NCBI RefSeq assembly: GCF_041549525.1
Contig: NZ_CP157456.1
Location: 1,178,001 to 1,242,000, forward strand
Direction: 5' to 3'
Length of the DNA stretch: 64,000 bases
Source: Paenarthrobacter aurescens
GTDB taxonomy: Bacteria; Actinomycetota; Actinomycetes; Actinomycetales; Micrococcaceae
Shown here: positions 1-8,912 of the stretch, in pieces
Position numbering within the stretch: position 1 is the first letter of the stretch
How the letters are laid out: the number at the start of each line of letters is the position of its first letter
Notes under the pieces: model-generated
Database searches by the model: none
The model's input: the letters and a program-made list of their open reading frames with translations, nothing else
What the model was told of the DNA's origin: nothing
Program-made: the position numbers and the translations under genes

Positions 1-1
1 C

Positions 2-1096
2 TGCAACGCCACATCCTCGGCCCAACTGGCCGCAGCCTACCCAACATCCGGTGGCACCTATATCTACGGACGCGAACGGCTCGGCCCTTGGCCCGGGTTC
101 CTGGCGGGATGGGGCTTCGTCATCGGCAAGACGGCGAGTGCTGCTGCCATGGCCATGACCTTTGCCGCCTATGCCGCACCGCAAGGTTGGGAACGCCCGG
201 TGGCGATTGCCGCCGTCGTGGTTCTGACGGCGGTGAACTATCACGGGGTGACCCGGACAGCAGGCCTGACACGGGTGCTGGTGATTGCGGTGCTTGCCGC
301 TCTGGCCATTGCCGTCGCGGCGGTGTGGGGCGGCACCGGCCCCGACTTTAGCGATTTTGTGGGGGAGGGGCTGCTTGCCCACGGCTGGTACGGCATCCTG
401 CAATCGGCCGGGCTGTTGTTCTTCGCGTTTGCCGGGTACGCAAGGATCGCAACAATGGGTGAGGAAGTACGCGAGCCCAAACGCACCATACCCCGGGCCA
501 TCAGCATCGCTTTAGGGATCACCATCATCATCTACGCCGGTATTGCCGTGACGTTGCTGGCGGCTCTTGGCCCGGACGGCGTAGCCGCCACGCCGACTCC
601 GTTGGCCGATGCGGTAAATGCTGGGGCCTTGGGATGGCTTGCGCCAGTGGTCCGTGTTGGTGCCGCGGTAGCCTCACTTGGCGCACTGTTGGCGCTCATT
701 GCAGGGCTTGGGAGGACGAGCCTGGCGATGGCTCGGGAACACGACTTGCCGCACTGGCTCTCCGCAGTACATCCGCGGTACAAAGTCCCGCATCGTGCCG
801 AGATCACGCTTGCCGTGGTGATCTGCCTGATCATCGCGGTAGCGGACCTTCGAGGGGCAATCGGCTTTTCATCATTCGGAGTTCTGCTCTACTACTTGGT
901 AGCCAATATCGCCGCCTACACCCAGCCTTCCCAGGACCGCCGGTACCCGAAGTTCCTGCAGGTGGCCGGGGCGGTGGCTTGCGTGGTTCTCGTTGCAACC
1001 CTTCCGCCGGTGTCCGCCGGCCTGGGCGTTCTGATGTTCGCCATTGGTGCTGTGTACCGCTTAGTCCGGTTGCGATTAAGCCGCCCAACCCGATGA
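2..1096 (+). CDS. APC-family amino acid permease, 5' end outside the window
   Basis: The reading frame is open from base 2 with no stop upstream, so the gene starts before the window; about 364 C-terminal residues remain. It is a hydrophobic polytopic protein of the amino acid-polyamine-organocation superfamily. The visible family hallmarks are PTSGGTYIYG near the beginning (as in TM3 of APC carriers) and the intracellular stretch FAFAGYARIATMGEEVREPK, the consensus loop before TM7. About nine membrane segments can be counted, and a basic tail (RLRLSRPTR) ends it. Substrate cannot be read from the sequence. A strong hairpin follows at 1117-1154. Confidence 0.85.
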   Translation, partial: CNATSSAQLAAAYPTSGGTYIYGRERLGPWPGFLAGWGFVIGKTASAAAMAMTFAAYAAPQGWERPVAIAAVVVLTAVNYHGVTRTAGLTRVLVIAVLAALAIAVAAVWGGTGPDFSDFVGEGLLAHGWYGILQSAGLLFFAFAGYARIATMGEEVREPKRTIPRAISIALGITIIIYAGIAVTLLAALGPDGVAATPTPLADAVNAGALGWLAPVVRVGAAVASLGALLALIAGLGRTSLAMAREHDLPHWLSAVHPRYKVPHRAEITLAVVICLIIAVADLRGAIGFSSFGVLLYYLVANIAAYTQPSQDRRYPKFLQVAGAVACVVLVATLPPVSAGLGVLMFAIGAVYRLVRLRLSRPTR

Positions 1097-1116
1097 CGCT
1101 TTACTAGGCTTTAGTA

Positions 1117-1154
1117 GGCACGGTCCCACCAGGGGGTGAAGGTGGAACCGTGCC
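1117..1154 (+). terminator. Hairpin terminator after the APC permease
   Basis: GGCACGGTCCCACC (1117-1130) can pair with GGTGGAACCGTGCC (1141-1154), 13 of 14 positions, with a 10-nt loop. There is no T-run, which is usual for actinobacterial terminators. Between here and 1336 I see no gene or other clear signal. Confidence 0.6.
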
Positions 1155-1336
1155 GCAGTGCCCCCGACGTCAGGGCAGATGGGACTCCCGCCGGACACCG
1201 GGATAGCCGCCCCGGAGGCACAAGAAGAGACTATGGGCAGTTTTTGGGCTCTAGGTGTCCGGAACCGGCGACTAGGTGCCGATACAGCTCGAATTAGGGG
1301 TAGTGGGGAAGCAAATTAGGTGCTGGAGCGGAGCGC

Positions 1337-1750
1337 CTAGGTGGTGGCGCGCCGTCGAGCGTTTCGTCGTTCCACCGACTCCATGTACGTGACGATGCTG
1401 GCAATCGTCAGGGCTGCAGAGCAGATAGCAGCCACCGCCGTGAACGTCTCCTGAAGCGGCACCACAATGAGGGGACTGAGCATCAGGGCGTTACCGAAGC
1501 CCGCCGCCGTGAATAGTCCGATCTTGAGAAGCAGGTACTTGAGCGGCTCGGCGATCAAAGCCGCCACTGGAACCACAACTCCCAGAACCACCAGGAGAAA
1601 CACGGCTCCCAGCTGCACATATGCGGGCTCAAGAACTGGAAATTCCTGCGGAGGCGGTGCCGTCCACAGCAGGGTGGCTGACACCGCTGAGCAAACTGCA
1701 ATAACGCAGGTGATGATGCGAAGAGCTACTGGGTAGAAATGTGTGATCAC
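1337..1750 (-). CDS. Small four-helix membrane protein of unknown function
   Basis: It encodes 137 residues with four predicted transmembrane helices and a short basic, cytosolic C-terminus (ERRNARRRATT). I do not recognise the family; DUF2975-like proteins have a similar size and topology, but I cannot confirm that. A GTG start at 1750 is preferred because AGGA lies 7 nt upstream; a TTG two codons earlier has no properly spaced ribosome site. The gene stands alone between the APC permease and the Excalibur protein, so context gives no functional clue. Confidence 0.55.
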   Translation of the reverse strand: MITHFYPVALRIITCVIAVCSAVSATLLWTAPPPQEFPVLEPAYVQLGAVFLLVVLGVVVPVAALIAEPLKYLLLKIGLFTAAGFGNALMLSPLIVVPLQETFTAVAAICSAALTIASIVTYMESVERRNARRRATT

Positions 1751-1884
1751 TGGCAAGTCCTAGTCTTTGTCGGTCAACCCGTCCAAAGAGGTAGTAGCCG
1801 GAACCAGTGACATGTGACGCGGAACCTGCCTGGCGCTGGCAGAAGCGTGGGCCGCCGTTGTTACTTGGCGTCTACATGCGCCCG

Positions 1885-1915
1885 GACGGCCGCAGCCTTT
1901 CGAGCTGCGGCCGTC
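1885..1915 (-). terminator. Perfect 12-bp hairpin, terminator of the Excalibur gene
   Basis: GACGGCCGCAGC (1885-1896) and GCTGCGGCCGTC (1904-1915) form a perfect stem with a 7-nt loop, starting 11 nt beyond the stop codon of the minus-strand Excalibur gene. Confidence 0.7.
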
Positions 1916-1926
1916 CCAGCCTTTAG

Positions 1927-2676
1927 TTACCTTTCGCAGCCGATTCCATCATTGTCGTTGCCGTCAAGCTGATAGATATCTGTACCAATCACCGTGACAG
2001 GTCCCCTGACATATGCTGGGCCGTTGCCGCTGCCACCCGCGCAGTCCACGTCCGAGGCGATTGGCACGCATCCGGAGTAGTTCGGGTCGCAAGCGTTTTG
2101 AGCGGGCGGAGCAGCCGGAACCACTTTCGCCTGTGCTTGTGCTGCGGCATCTGCCGCTGCTTTATCTGCGGCCGCCTTGGCCGCAGCTGCGGCATCCGCT
2201 GCCGCCTTGTCGGCCGCTGCCTGCGCTGCGGCTGCCTGGTCGGCTGCCGCTTTATCCGCTGCGGCCTTATCTGCTGCAGCCTTGTCGGCTGCCGCCTTTT
2301 CCGCGGCAGCCTTTGCCGCCGCCTCCGCGGACCGCTGGTCCAACAGTTTCTTGGCGCTGGCTGAGTCCAGCCACGTCATCTTGCCAGCCTGATCAATGAC
2401 GCAAACAAATGTCTGACCGGCAGAAGTCTGAGTCGCCTTCTCCGTTGTACAGACCGTGCCGGCTACTTTGCTTGGCGTCGGAGATGGAGTTGCGGAAGGC
2501 GATGCCTTTGTACTGTTTACAGAGCTGGCACTAATTGATGCCCCCTGAGCGCACGCTGTGGCTGTAATGAGCAGCGAGGTGACGGCCACGAGCCCCAATG
2601 TTTTTCGGCTAGGCGTCCACGAAGACTTGCTTCCGAAATGCCTATTTTTGGCCGTGCGAATAGAACCCTTTTTCAA
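1927..2676 (-). CDS. Exported Ala/Lys-repeat protein with C-terminal Excalibur domain
   Basis: The protein has 249 residues. It begins with a basic region followed by a hydrophobic segment (LGLVAVTSLLITATAC), an export signal with a possible weak lipobox cysteine. A Ser/Thr/Pro linker follows, then a small domain with two cysteines. Next is a long Ala-rich stretch built from repeats of AAADKAA, likely a helical rod. It ends with an Excalibur domain carrying the calcium-loop-like DGNDNDGIGCE. Excalibur domains are found on surface proteins and secreted nucleases; no catalytic domain is present here. I chose a TTG start at 2676 because AGGGGG lies 7-8 nt upstream, unlike at the earlier start at 2739. 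Confidence 0.75.
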   Translation of the reverse strand: MKKGSIRTAKNRHFGSKSSWTPSRKTLGLVAVTSLLITATACAQGASISASSVNSTKASPSATPSPTPSKVAGTVCTTEKATQTSAGQTFVCVIDQAGKMTWLDSASAKKLLDQRSAEAAAKAAAEKAAADKAAADKAAADKAAADQAAAAQAAADKAAADAAAAAKAAADKAAADAAAQAQAKVVPAAPPAQNACDPNYSGCVPIASDVDCAGGSGNGPAYVRGPVTVIGTDIYQLDGNDNDGIGCER

Positions 2677-2770
2677 TGTATTGCCCCCTTGTAGATGCGC
2701 CGATGCGATGGCGCGTGCAGTGACCATAACACCTTGCACAACAGCAGAGGGAGGAGAAGCCTTCTATTAC

Positions 2771-4153
2771 TTAGCGCGCCGCGTGCTTCTTCTTGGTGCC
2801 GCTCTCCTCGACACCTTCCGCGTCAATAATGGAGGCACCCGTTCCCAACCCGCGCACCGTCCACCCGGCACAGCGCCAAGCCTCAGCGTCCAGTACGTTG
2901 CGAGCGTCCAGCACCATCCGGCGTCGTACGAGTGCCCCGGCAACAACCGGCGAGAGCTGGACGTATTCGTCCCATTCGGTGAGCAGCAGCACCAGCTCGG
3001 CGCCTTCGAGAGCGCGTTTAGTGGAGGCCTCGAAGCGGATCTGCGGGTAGCGGATCCAGGCGTTGTTGATGGCTTTGGGGTCGGTGACGGTCACGTGCGT
3101 GCCGGCGTCCGCGAGTTGCTGTGCGACGTCCAGTGCGGGGGAGTCGCGGATGTCGTCGGTGTCGGGTTTGAACGCCGCGCCAAGGATGGTCACGGTGCGG
3201 CCGGACAGGAAACCGCGGCACATTTCGCGGGCAACCTCCACGGCGCGGGAGCGCTGGTCCAGGTTCACCGAGTCAACCAGGGCCATCCATTCATCCACCG
3301 ACGGCACCGAGAGCTCGCGTGCCTGAGCGCGGAAAGACCTGATGTCCTTCGGCAGACATCCGCCACCAAAGCCGAGACCCGCGTGCAGGTACCGGTTTCC
3401 GATCCGCGGATCCAGACCCATCGCCTCGCTCAGCTCGCTTACATCGGCGCCCGACGCGTCGCACAGCTCGGCCATCGCGTTGATGAAACTGACCTTCGTG
3501 GCGAGGAACGCGTTCGACGCCGACTTGATGAGCTCCGCGGTTGCGAAGTTACACACCAGCCGCGGGATGCCGGCACTGATGAGGGGCTCGTACACGGCAT
3601 CCAGAACGGCGGTGATCGGCGCGCCCGCTGCAGCACCCTTGCCGCCCGGAACGCCGTAAACAAGACGGTCTGGGACCAGCGAATCCTTCACGGCCGTGCC
3701 CTGACGCAGGAACTCGGGGTTCCAGCCAAGCAGCACGTCCGAGCGTCGGGCCAGGACAGCGCGGAGCGTCTCCACCGTGCCTACCGGCACTGTTGATTTA
3801 CCGACGACGGCGGCCCCCTTAGCCAGGTGGGGAAGGAGGCTCCTTGTGGCGCCCATCAGGTAGGAGAGGTCGGCGGTGTCAGAGGTTTTGGACTGCGGGG
3901 TGCCCACGCACAGGAAATGGACCTGCGCATCCGCAGCAGCAGCGAAGTCCGTGGTGAACACGAGCCGGCCGGTGGTCCGGCCGTCCCTAAGGAGCTCGTC
4001 CAGGCCCGGTTCATGGAACGGTGCCAACGCCTTGTTGAGCTGCTCAACTTTGGAGGAATCGACGTCGATACCCACCACGGCGTGGCCCATCGAAGCGAGC
4101 GTTGCGGCGTGGACTGCGCCGAGGTAGCCGCAACCGATCACGGAAATCTTCAT
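2771..4153 (-). CDS. ugd: UDP-glucose 6-dehydrogenase
   Basis: A 460-residue cytosolic enzyme that oxidises UDP-glucose to UDP-glucuronate with two NAD+. The N-terminal Rossmann motif VIGCGYLG is at residues 5-12, the conserved helix AELIKSASNAFLATK at 207-221, and the catalytic cysteine in GFGGGCLPKD at Cys266. The C-terminal UDP-binding domain contains FKPDTDDIRDSPA. Length is normal for bacterial Ugd. The ATG at 4153 has AAAGGA 9 nt upstream and overlaps the stop of the glycosyltransferase as ATGA, so the two genes are translationally coupled. UDP-glucuronate would feed cell-surface polysaccharide or glycolipid synthesis. Confidence 0.93.
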   Translation of the reverse strand: MKISVIGCGYLGAVHAATLASMGHAVVGIDVDSSKVEQLNKALAPFHEPGLDELLRDGRTTGRLVFTTDFAAAADAQVHFLCVGTPQSKTSDTADLSYLMGATRSLLPHLAKGAAVVGKSTVPVGTVETLRAVLARRSDVLLGWNPEFLRQGTAVKDSLVPDRLVYGVPGGKGAAAGAPITAVLDAVYEPLISAGIPRLVCNFATAELIKSASNAFLATKVSFINAMAELCDASGADVSELSEAMGLDPRIGNRYLHAGLGFGGGCLPKDIRSFRAQARELSVPSVDEWMALVDSVNLDQRSRAVEVAREMCRGFLSGRTVTILGAAFKPDTDDIRDSPALDVAQQLADAGTHVTVTDPKAINNAWIRYPQIRFEASTKRALEGAELVLLLTEWDEYVQLSPVVAGALVRRRMVLDARNVLDAEAWRCAGWTVRGLGTGASIIDAEGVEESGTKKKHAAR

Positions 4154-5319
4154 GAGGAGGTTCCTTTGCTTGAGGTGAACTCGCTGGGCCCGGATGTTCC
4201 GATGGGCACACCGGCGATGACTTCGTTGTAATGGCGCACCAGGTCCGCGCTGAGCACGGGCCACGTGCGGCCCTGCACCGACGCGGTTGCTGCCGTGGCG
4301 AACGCGCGGCGCTTGGCGTCGTCGCCGATCAAGTCCTGTACGTAACCGCGCAGCTGAGCCAGATTTCCGGGCTCATAAAGCCAACCCGTGCGCGAGTTCT
4401 CGACGAGATCCAAGGGCCCGCCACGGCCGGTCGCCACCACGGGAACACCGGATGCCATGGCCTCCTGGATGGTTTGGCAGAAAGTCTCGAACTCGCCCGG
4501 ATGGACGAAAAGATCAAATCCTGCGACGGCCTCCGCTAAAGCATCTCCGCCAAGGAAACCGGCAAAGTGGGCGTTCGGCAGTGCCGTCTGGAGGGCCTCA
4601 CGCTGCGGACCATCGCCAACGATGACCAGCTTCGTGTTCGGCAAATCGGCTAGCACCGCGAGATCTTCAACCTGCTTCTCGACGGCGAGCCGGCCGACGT
4701 AGCCGATGATGCGGTGACCATCGCGCGCTACCGAGCTGCGCCACGCCGTCGAACGTTTCGCAGGGTTGAAGCGCGCGGTATCCACACCGCGGCGCCACAT
4801 GTCCACGCGCAAGATGCCGCGTCCGCGCAACTGGTTCAGCGCGAACGTTGACGGCACAAGGGTTCGGGTGGCTAGGAGGTGGATGTTGTCCACGCGGTTC
4901 CAGGCCCAGTTCTCCAGGAACGGCACGCCGTATCGGGCGGCATAGCTGGGAACCTCGGTTTGGTAAATGGCCACAGTGGGGATGCCCAGCTGATGGGCGG
5001 CCTGCACGGCGCGCCAGCCGAGGACGAACGGGGAAGCGAGGTGAACCACGTCGGGGGAGAAATCGGCAAGGATTCGCTTGACCCGATTCACACCACCCAA
5101 CGCAACCCGCACATTCGTGTAGCCGGCCAGCGGCACCGAAGGAAGCCGGTGCACATACGCACCCTTCTCGACGCTCGAAACATCAGTGTCCGAGGTCGAC
5201 GGCGCGATCACCATCACCTCATCCCCGCGCTCCTGCAGATGCTCCAGCACCCGCAGTATGGAATGGGTTACCCCATTCATCAATGGCAGGAATGATTCGG
5301 CGACGATTGCGATCCTCAC
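4150..5319 (-). CDS. GT4-type glycosyltransferase, MgtA-like mannosyltransferase
   Basis: A 389-residue GT-B enzyme. It starts with RIAIVAESFLPLMNGVTHS, typical of the actinobacterial alpha-mannosyltransferases MgtA/PimB. The C-terminal donor domain carries IGYVGRLAVEKQVEDL and the EX7E region of GEFETFCQTIQEAMASGVPV. From the family, a GDP-mannose donor and a lipid acceptor such as a glucuronosyl diacylglycerol are plausible. Coupling with ugd, which makes UDP-glucuronate, fits that idea, but it is inference. The GTG start at 5319 is chosen because the protein aligns with the family from there; the longer version starting at 5439 only adds a Pro/Ser/Ala-rich stretch. Confidence 0.8.
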   Translation of the reverse strand: MRIAIVAESFLPLMNGVTHSILRVLEHLQERGDEVMVIAPSTSDTDVSSVEKGAYVHRLPSVPLAGYTNVRVALGGVNRVKRILADFSPDVVHLASPFVLGWRAVQAAHQLGIPTVAIYQTEVPSYAARYGVPFLENWAWNRVDNIHLLATRTLVPSTFALNQLRGRGILRVDMWRRGVDTARFNPAKRSTAWRSSVARDGHRIIGYVGRLAVEKQVEDLAVLADLPNTKLVIVGDGPQREALQTALPNAHFAGFLGGDALAEAVAGFDLFVHPGEFETFCQTIQEAMASGVPVVATGRGGPLDLVENSRTGWLYEPGNLAQLRGYVQDLIGDDAKRRAFATAATASVQGRTWPVLSADLVRHYNEVIAGVPIGTSGPSEFTSSKGTSS

Positions 5320-5423
5320 GCCTTCAACGGTGGTGGCGGCGGTTGGCTTGCTGGGTGCGCGGGGGTGGCTTGCGGGGGAAGAGTTGGTTAACAGGTGGGT
5401 TGGGTGGCTTCCTTGCTTCGTCG

Positions 5424-7166
5424 CTAGGGAATCGCCCAAAAAACGTCGTCGGACGGAGGTTCGGCTCTCATCTGTATGCGCTCTTGGTTCTGGCCTAGTC
5501 CAAGTAGAACGGACTGCATGTCGGCAATGACCCCCCTCGCCTTGGCGTAGTATCCGTGGCCAAAAGTCGAGAGGTCGAATGACCTAACCTGAACTGTATC
5601 GATGTCCGGCAAGACCGTGACGGGAGGTGAAAAACCAGCTCGATCAGAAGTTTGAAGAGCCTTGGCTAGGGCCAGGGCTCCATCCCACTTTGAAACGTAC
5701 ATGGTGGTTCTGTCGGATATTGCGGGATACGCCGTGGCGAGGCGCCTGAAAAGCGGAACATCCACATCTGGTGCAGCTAAAATGATGGCACCGAACCGGA
5801 CTTTATCGTTAACGGTTGAGCGAGCCAGTTCCTGAATCGATCGGCCGAGAAGTCTATTGCCCATGGAATGTACTACGAGGTTTACCTTGGTGGCGCCAGT
5901 ATCCTTACAAAGCAAGCGCAAGAAGTCTGCGAATGCCTCTTCGCTATCATCGGCACTATTCTGGTCACCAACATATGCTAGTGGTTTGGCAAAGGAGGGC
6001 CAGCTGTAAAGTGCAGTGATTCCTTCTACGTCCAGATCAAATCCGATTTGAGCCGCCCGTATTGCGGCTTGTTTGAAAGAAGTATTGTACCCATGGACGT
6101 ACACTAAGGCCGTGCGCTCCTGGGTGGGGTAACTGTCAAGTTCAGCCGATAGCGCAGCAGCAAATTGTTCACCACATTCGAAGGTCTGTATGCCTAAGAG
6201 GGTCATGGGTCCGTCGTAGGAGCTTGGTTTGAGCAGTCGCCGCCAGCGGGAACCCCTCAAGGAACCTGGCCGATGTTCCCGCGGTATAGAGACGAGGGCT
6301 CGTCCGTAGTGGTTTTCTGAATTGTGTCCTCGACCATTTTGGAAAGTAATCGAGGAACCTTCGCCCTTTTCTCGAATGCGGTTTGTAGCGAACCAGACAG
6401 GATATTGACCAGAGGTTGCCGGGTCTATCCGGGAGGACTGCAGGTGGGAGGGGTCGAAATCTTCATCACTGAGGTTCCGCGCGTGCTGGCTTGGCCCCAA
6501 GATGACGCCTACAGGTTCCTTGGCGCTGCCCGCCATTTGGCTTCGGCGGGCTGTGCCTGAATCGTCAACGACGTCAAGGTCCTCGATAATCCTAGTGGTA
6601 TTGAGGGATGAGGGAATGAGACCAAGGGTTGACGGCGGAAGCGGGCCGACAGAGGTAAGGTTTTCCAGAGCGATCCAGGGCTTGGTTGCTTGGCTGGCAT
6701 CGCGCAACGCTGAAAACTCTGTGATTCGAAGGATGGTATTCGCCAAGCCCGAGAGTGATTCACCGCGTTTGCCGAGGTTCGAGTTCACGCGAACCAGCAG
6801 CCCTGAAACGTATGCCATGGAATACGTTCGCTGATTAGCCTCACTAGCGGTGCTGAATTCGCGTGTGAAGACGTCTAGGGATACCAGAGCTGGCTCTATA
6901 CACGCGGCCAGGGTTGTGCTTTCGGACATGTCGCGCCAGAGAACGCGCATCGCATTACCGAATTTTATTCGACTGCTATTCTCTCCGGACCTCGCTGAGG
7001 CATTGATACCGTAGCCAGCAATAATGGTACCAGCTCGAAGCAGTTCAAATATTGCGACTGATAGACCTGGCTCGTCCTCGTTGTCTACAAATTGCAGGGT
7101 CTGCAGACACTCAAGGCGTGATGCTCTGTTGTAAAGTTTGGCCTCAAGGTGCCGCAAGGAGGTCAC
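5424..7166 (-). CDS. DUF900-type alpha/beta hydrolase with unknown N-terminal half
   Basis: It has 580 residues. Residues 255-570 look like an alpha/beta hydrolase of the DUF900 group: VWFATNR at 257-263, the oxyanion-type HGYNTSF from 358, the nucleophile elbow VHSMGN with Ser434, the acid-region motif APDVD, and a late GHGYY. Residues 1-250 form a soluble, largely helical region I do not recognise. The GTG start has GGAG 6 nt upstream. Base composition is clearly lower in G+C than the neighbours (5821-5880 has 32 G+C in 60), and codons ending in A/T are common, which suggests transfer. It lies between conserved housekeeping-type genes without a mobile element. A role as a defence effector or lipase cannot be decided from sequence. 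Confidence 0.7.
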   Translation of the reverse strand: MTSLRHLEAKLYNRASRLECLQTLQFVDNEDEPGLSVAIFELLRAGTIIAGYGINASARSGENSSRIKFGNAMRVLWRDMSESTTLAACIEPALVSLDVFTREFSTASEANQRTYSMAYVSGLLVRVNSNLGKRGESLSGLANTILRITEFSALRDASQATKPWIALENLTSVGPLPPSTLGLIPSSLNTTRIIEDLDVVDDSGTARRSQMAGSAKEPVGVILGPSQHARNLSDEDFDPSHLQSSRIDPATSGQYPVWFATNRIREKGEGSSITFQNGRGHNSENHYGRALVSIPREHRPGSLRGSRWRRLLKPSSYDGPMTLLGIQTFECGEQFAAALSAELDSYPTQERTALVYVHGYNTSFKQAAIRAAQIGFDLDVEGITALYSWPSFAKPLAYVGDQNSADDSEEAFADFLRLLCKDTGATKVNLVVHSMGNRLLGRSIQELARSTVNDKVRFGAIILAAPDVDVPLFRRLATAYPAISDRTTMYVSKWDGALALAKALQTSDRAGFSPPVTVLPDIDTVQVRSFDLSTFGHGYYAKARGVIADMQSVLLGLGQNQERIQMRAEPPSDDVFWAIP

Positions 7167-7290
7167 AGGTACTCCAGATCTTAGTTTTCGTATCCGTTAT
7201 CGGACCTGCGTTATCCTAACCGGCCAACTCGCGGCTGAACGTCAGCTTCGGCTAGCAATGCCGCGGCAATTTCGGGCGCAGTGAACTGCC

Positions 7291-7719
7291 TCAGGCCCCA
7301 CCCCGCGCCCGCTTCAAATCCTTCCGCAACCCACGGTTATCTTCCCGTAGCCCGCGGTTGTCGTCAGCCAGCCCCTTGTTGTCCTCCGTCAATCCCCGGT
7401 TTTCCGCCTCGAGTTCCAGCACCAGCTTCACGCCGGCCAGGTTCAGCCCCTCATCAAGGAGCGCCCCGATCCTGCGCAGCGTCGCGAGGTCGTTTTCGCT
7501 GTATCGGCGAGTGCCGCCGTCGGTCCTGCCAGGGGTGAGCAGGCCCTTGCGTTCGTATTGGCGGATGTTCTGCTGCCCGGTGCCAACGAGCTCGGCAGCC
7601 ACCGAAATCGCGTAGACGCCGCGCGTGCCCGGCCCCGCACCAGAGGTGCCGTCCGCGCCGGAAGCCGCCAGTCCGCCGTCGTACTCCTCAGCAGGAGTTC
7701 CGCCGTCCGATGCCGCCAT
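7291..7719 (-). CDS. MerR-family regulator, HspR-like, with leucine-zipper tail
   Basis: A 142-residue DNA-binding protein. The MerR winged-helix spans about residues 30-100: [20 protein letters not shown], then ERKGLLTP and [17 protein letters not shown]. The C-terminal third is an almost perfect heptad series, (E/D)DN(R/K)GL repeated four times, which would form a parallel coiled coil. It is divergent from hsp20, so HspR-like repression of the chaperone genes is the natural reading. The ATG at 7719 has GGAGG 6 nt upstream. I find no canonical HAIR element (CTTGAGT-N7-ACTCAAG) in the intergenic region, so the operator must differ. Confidence 0.8.
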   Translation of the reverse strand: MAASDGGTPAEEYDGGLAASGADGTSGAGPGTRGVYAISVAAELVGTGQQNIRQYERKGLLTPGRTDGGTRRYSENDLATLRRIGALLDEGLNLAGVKLVLELEAENRGLTEDNKGLADDNRGLREDNRGLRKDLKRARGGA

Positions 7720-7751
7720 CAAGAACCTCCAAAAATCTTCCGGAAAACTAC

Positions 7752-7781
7752 TTGCATCAACTCTCTCACCGGTGCTATAAA
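7752..7781 (+). promoter_or_regulatory. Candidate hsp20 promoter with 18-bp spacer
   Basis: TTGCAT (7752-7757) and TATAAA (7776-7781) are separated by 18 bp, just upstream of hsp20 and inside the divergent merR-hsp20 gap. A stretched spacer is typical of promoters that MerR-type regulators twist into register. Inference from sequence only. Confidence 0.45.
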
Positions 7782-7854
7782 AAATCTATACCAGCCACCA
7801 CAGATAAGGCTGGCACAACAGAGTCAGCATCAAGACCAAAGGAGTGAGAACCAC

Positions 7855-8277
7855 ATGCTGATGCGCACTGACCCGTTCCGCGAATTCGACAGGCTCGCAC
7901 AACAGGTTTTTGGCACAACAGCACGCCCGGCCGGAATGCCGATGGATGCATGGCAGGAGGACGGACAATTCGTTGTTGCCTTCGATCTGCCAGGGGTGGA
8001 TCCGCAAACGGTTGACCTGGACGTCGAGCGCAATGTCCTCACCGTAAAGGCAGAACGTAAGTCGCCCGCTGGCGAGAACACCGAGATGATCGCCGCCGAA
8101 CGCCCCCAAGGCGTCTTCAGCCGCCAACTCATCCTCGGTGACACCTTGGATACCGATGGCGTCCAGGCAAGCTACGACGCCGGCGTGCTCACACTCCGCA
8201 TCCCCGTTGCCGAGAAGGCCAAGCCGCGGCGCATCGAAATCCAGTCCAGCGGGCAGAGGCAGGAAATTAACGCCTAA
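7855..8277 (+). CDS. Small heat-shock protein, Hsp20/alpha-crystallin family
   Basis: A 140-residue ATP-independent chaperone that holds unfolding proteins. The alpha-crystallin domain is clear: [20 protein letters not shown], then [10 protein letters not shown], and the closing [20 protein letters not shown] with the C-terminal IQS replacing the usual I-x-I. GGAG lies 10 nt before the ATG at 7855; a second ATG two codons on is worse spaced. It is divergent from the HspR-like gene and upstream of a J-domain protein, together forming a small stress locus. Confidence 0.92.
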   Translation: MLMRTDPFREFDRLAQQVFGTTARPAGMPMDAWQEDGQFVVAFDLPGVDPQTVDLDVERNVLTVKAERKSPAGENTEMIAAERPQGVFSRQLILGDTLDTDGVQASYDAGVLTLRIPVAEKAKPRRIEIQSSGQRQEINA

Positions 8278-8444
8278 GCCCGTCCGCCCTGCCGGAAGGC
8301 TCACCCGGGGGTGGCTGACCGGCGGGGCGCCGAGCGGGAACAACGGAGGCGGCCGCATCGGAATAGTTGGGCGCAGGCTTCGCGCCACGTCACAGCGTTT
8401 TTTAGCGCACATGAAAGCGACCCCCGCCCGTCGTCTCCCGAGTT

Positions 8445-8474
8445 GATGGCCCCCGGTCCACGCCGGGGGCCATC
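8445..8474 (+). terminator. Perfect 12-bp hairpin after hsp20
   Basis: GATGGCCCCCGG (8445-8456) and CCGGGGGCCATC (8463-8474) form a perfect stem with a 6-nt loop, about 170 nt after the hsp20 stop and before the J-domain gene. It probably limits read-through. Confidence 0.65.
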
Positions 8475-8477
8475 TCC

Positions 8478-8511
8478 CAGTCCGCAGCAGGAACCAGTCC
8501 GCAGCAGGAAC
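8478..8511 (+). repeat. 17-bp perfect tandem duplication before the J-domain gene
   Basis: CAGTCCGCAGCAGGAAC occurs at 8478-8494 and again at 8495-8511, directly after the hairpin and just before the ribosome site (CCGGAG) of the next gene. It looks like a recent slippage duplication. Confidence 0.85.
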
Positions 8512-8522
8512 CGGAGCAGCAG

Positions 8523-8912
8523 GTGAGCACCCAACCTGACCACTACGCCACTCTTCACGTGTCGCCGGACGCGACGGCCCGTGAAATCACCCGCGCCTAC
8601 CGCTCGCTGCTACGGACGCATCACCCGGACACACGCCAGAGGGCCGACGACGGCGGCACCACCTCCGCGGCCGACCTCCAGGAACTGCACGCCATCATGC
8701 AGGCGTACGTCGTTTTGTCGGACCCAGGAAAGCGGGCGGCATACGATCGTGCGCGCAGAACACCCGGTAGTACTGGCGGGACGCCGGTGAAAGTGCGCTT
8801 CCACCGCTCCGGGTCCACGGCTCCCCAACGCGAGCAGTCCCCATTGTCGTTTGGACCGTCCCGTTGGGATCCTTCACCCCGCAATCTGAGATCACCGAGG
8901 AGTAATCCATGA
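8523..8912 (+). CDS. J-domain (DnaJ-like) co-chaperone
   Basis: It encodes 129 residues. Residues 5-75 are a J domain: HYATLHVSPDATAREITRAY, the invariant HPD tripeptide within LLRTHHPDTRQ, and the helix IV motif VLSDPGKRAAYDRA. The tail is Ser/Pro/Arg-rich and unstructured; zinc-finger and substrate-binding domains of full DnaJ are missing. It should stimulate an Hsp70 ATPase. GGAG stands 6 nt before the GTG start. The stop overlaps the next ATG (ATGA at 8909-8912), so the two are coupled. Confidence 0.88.
   Translation: MSTQPDHYATLHVSPDATAREITRAYRSLLRTHHPDTRQRADDGGTTSAADLQELHAIMQAYVVLSDPGKRAAYDRARRTPGSTGGTPVKVRFHRSGSTAPQREQSPLSFGPSRWDPSPRNLRSPRSNP

Noticed and set aside
2558..3796. Open frame of 412 codons on the plus strand
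   Set aside because: Antisense to ugd and to the start of the Excalibur gene; no independent start signal or family features.
7720..7854. HAIR operator (CTTGAGT-N7-ACTCAAG) expected for an HspR-type regulator
   Set aside because: Only ACTTGCAT and unrelated CTCTC sequences are found; the inverted repeat is missing.
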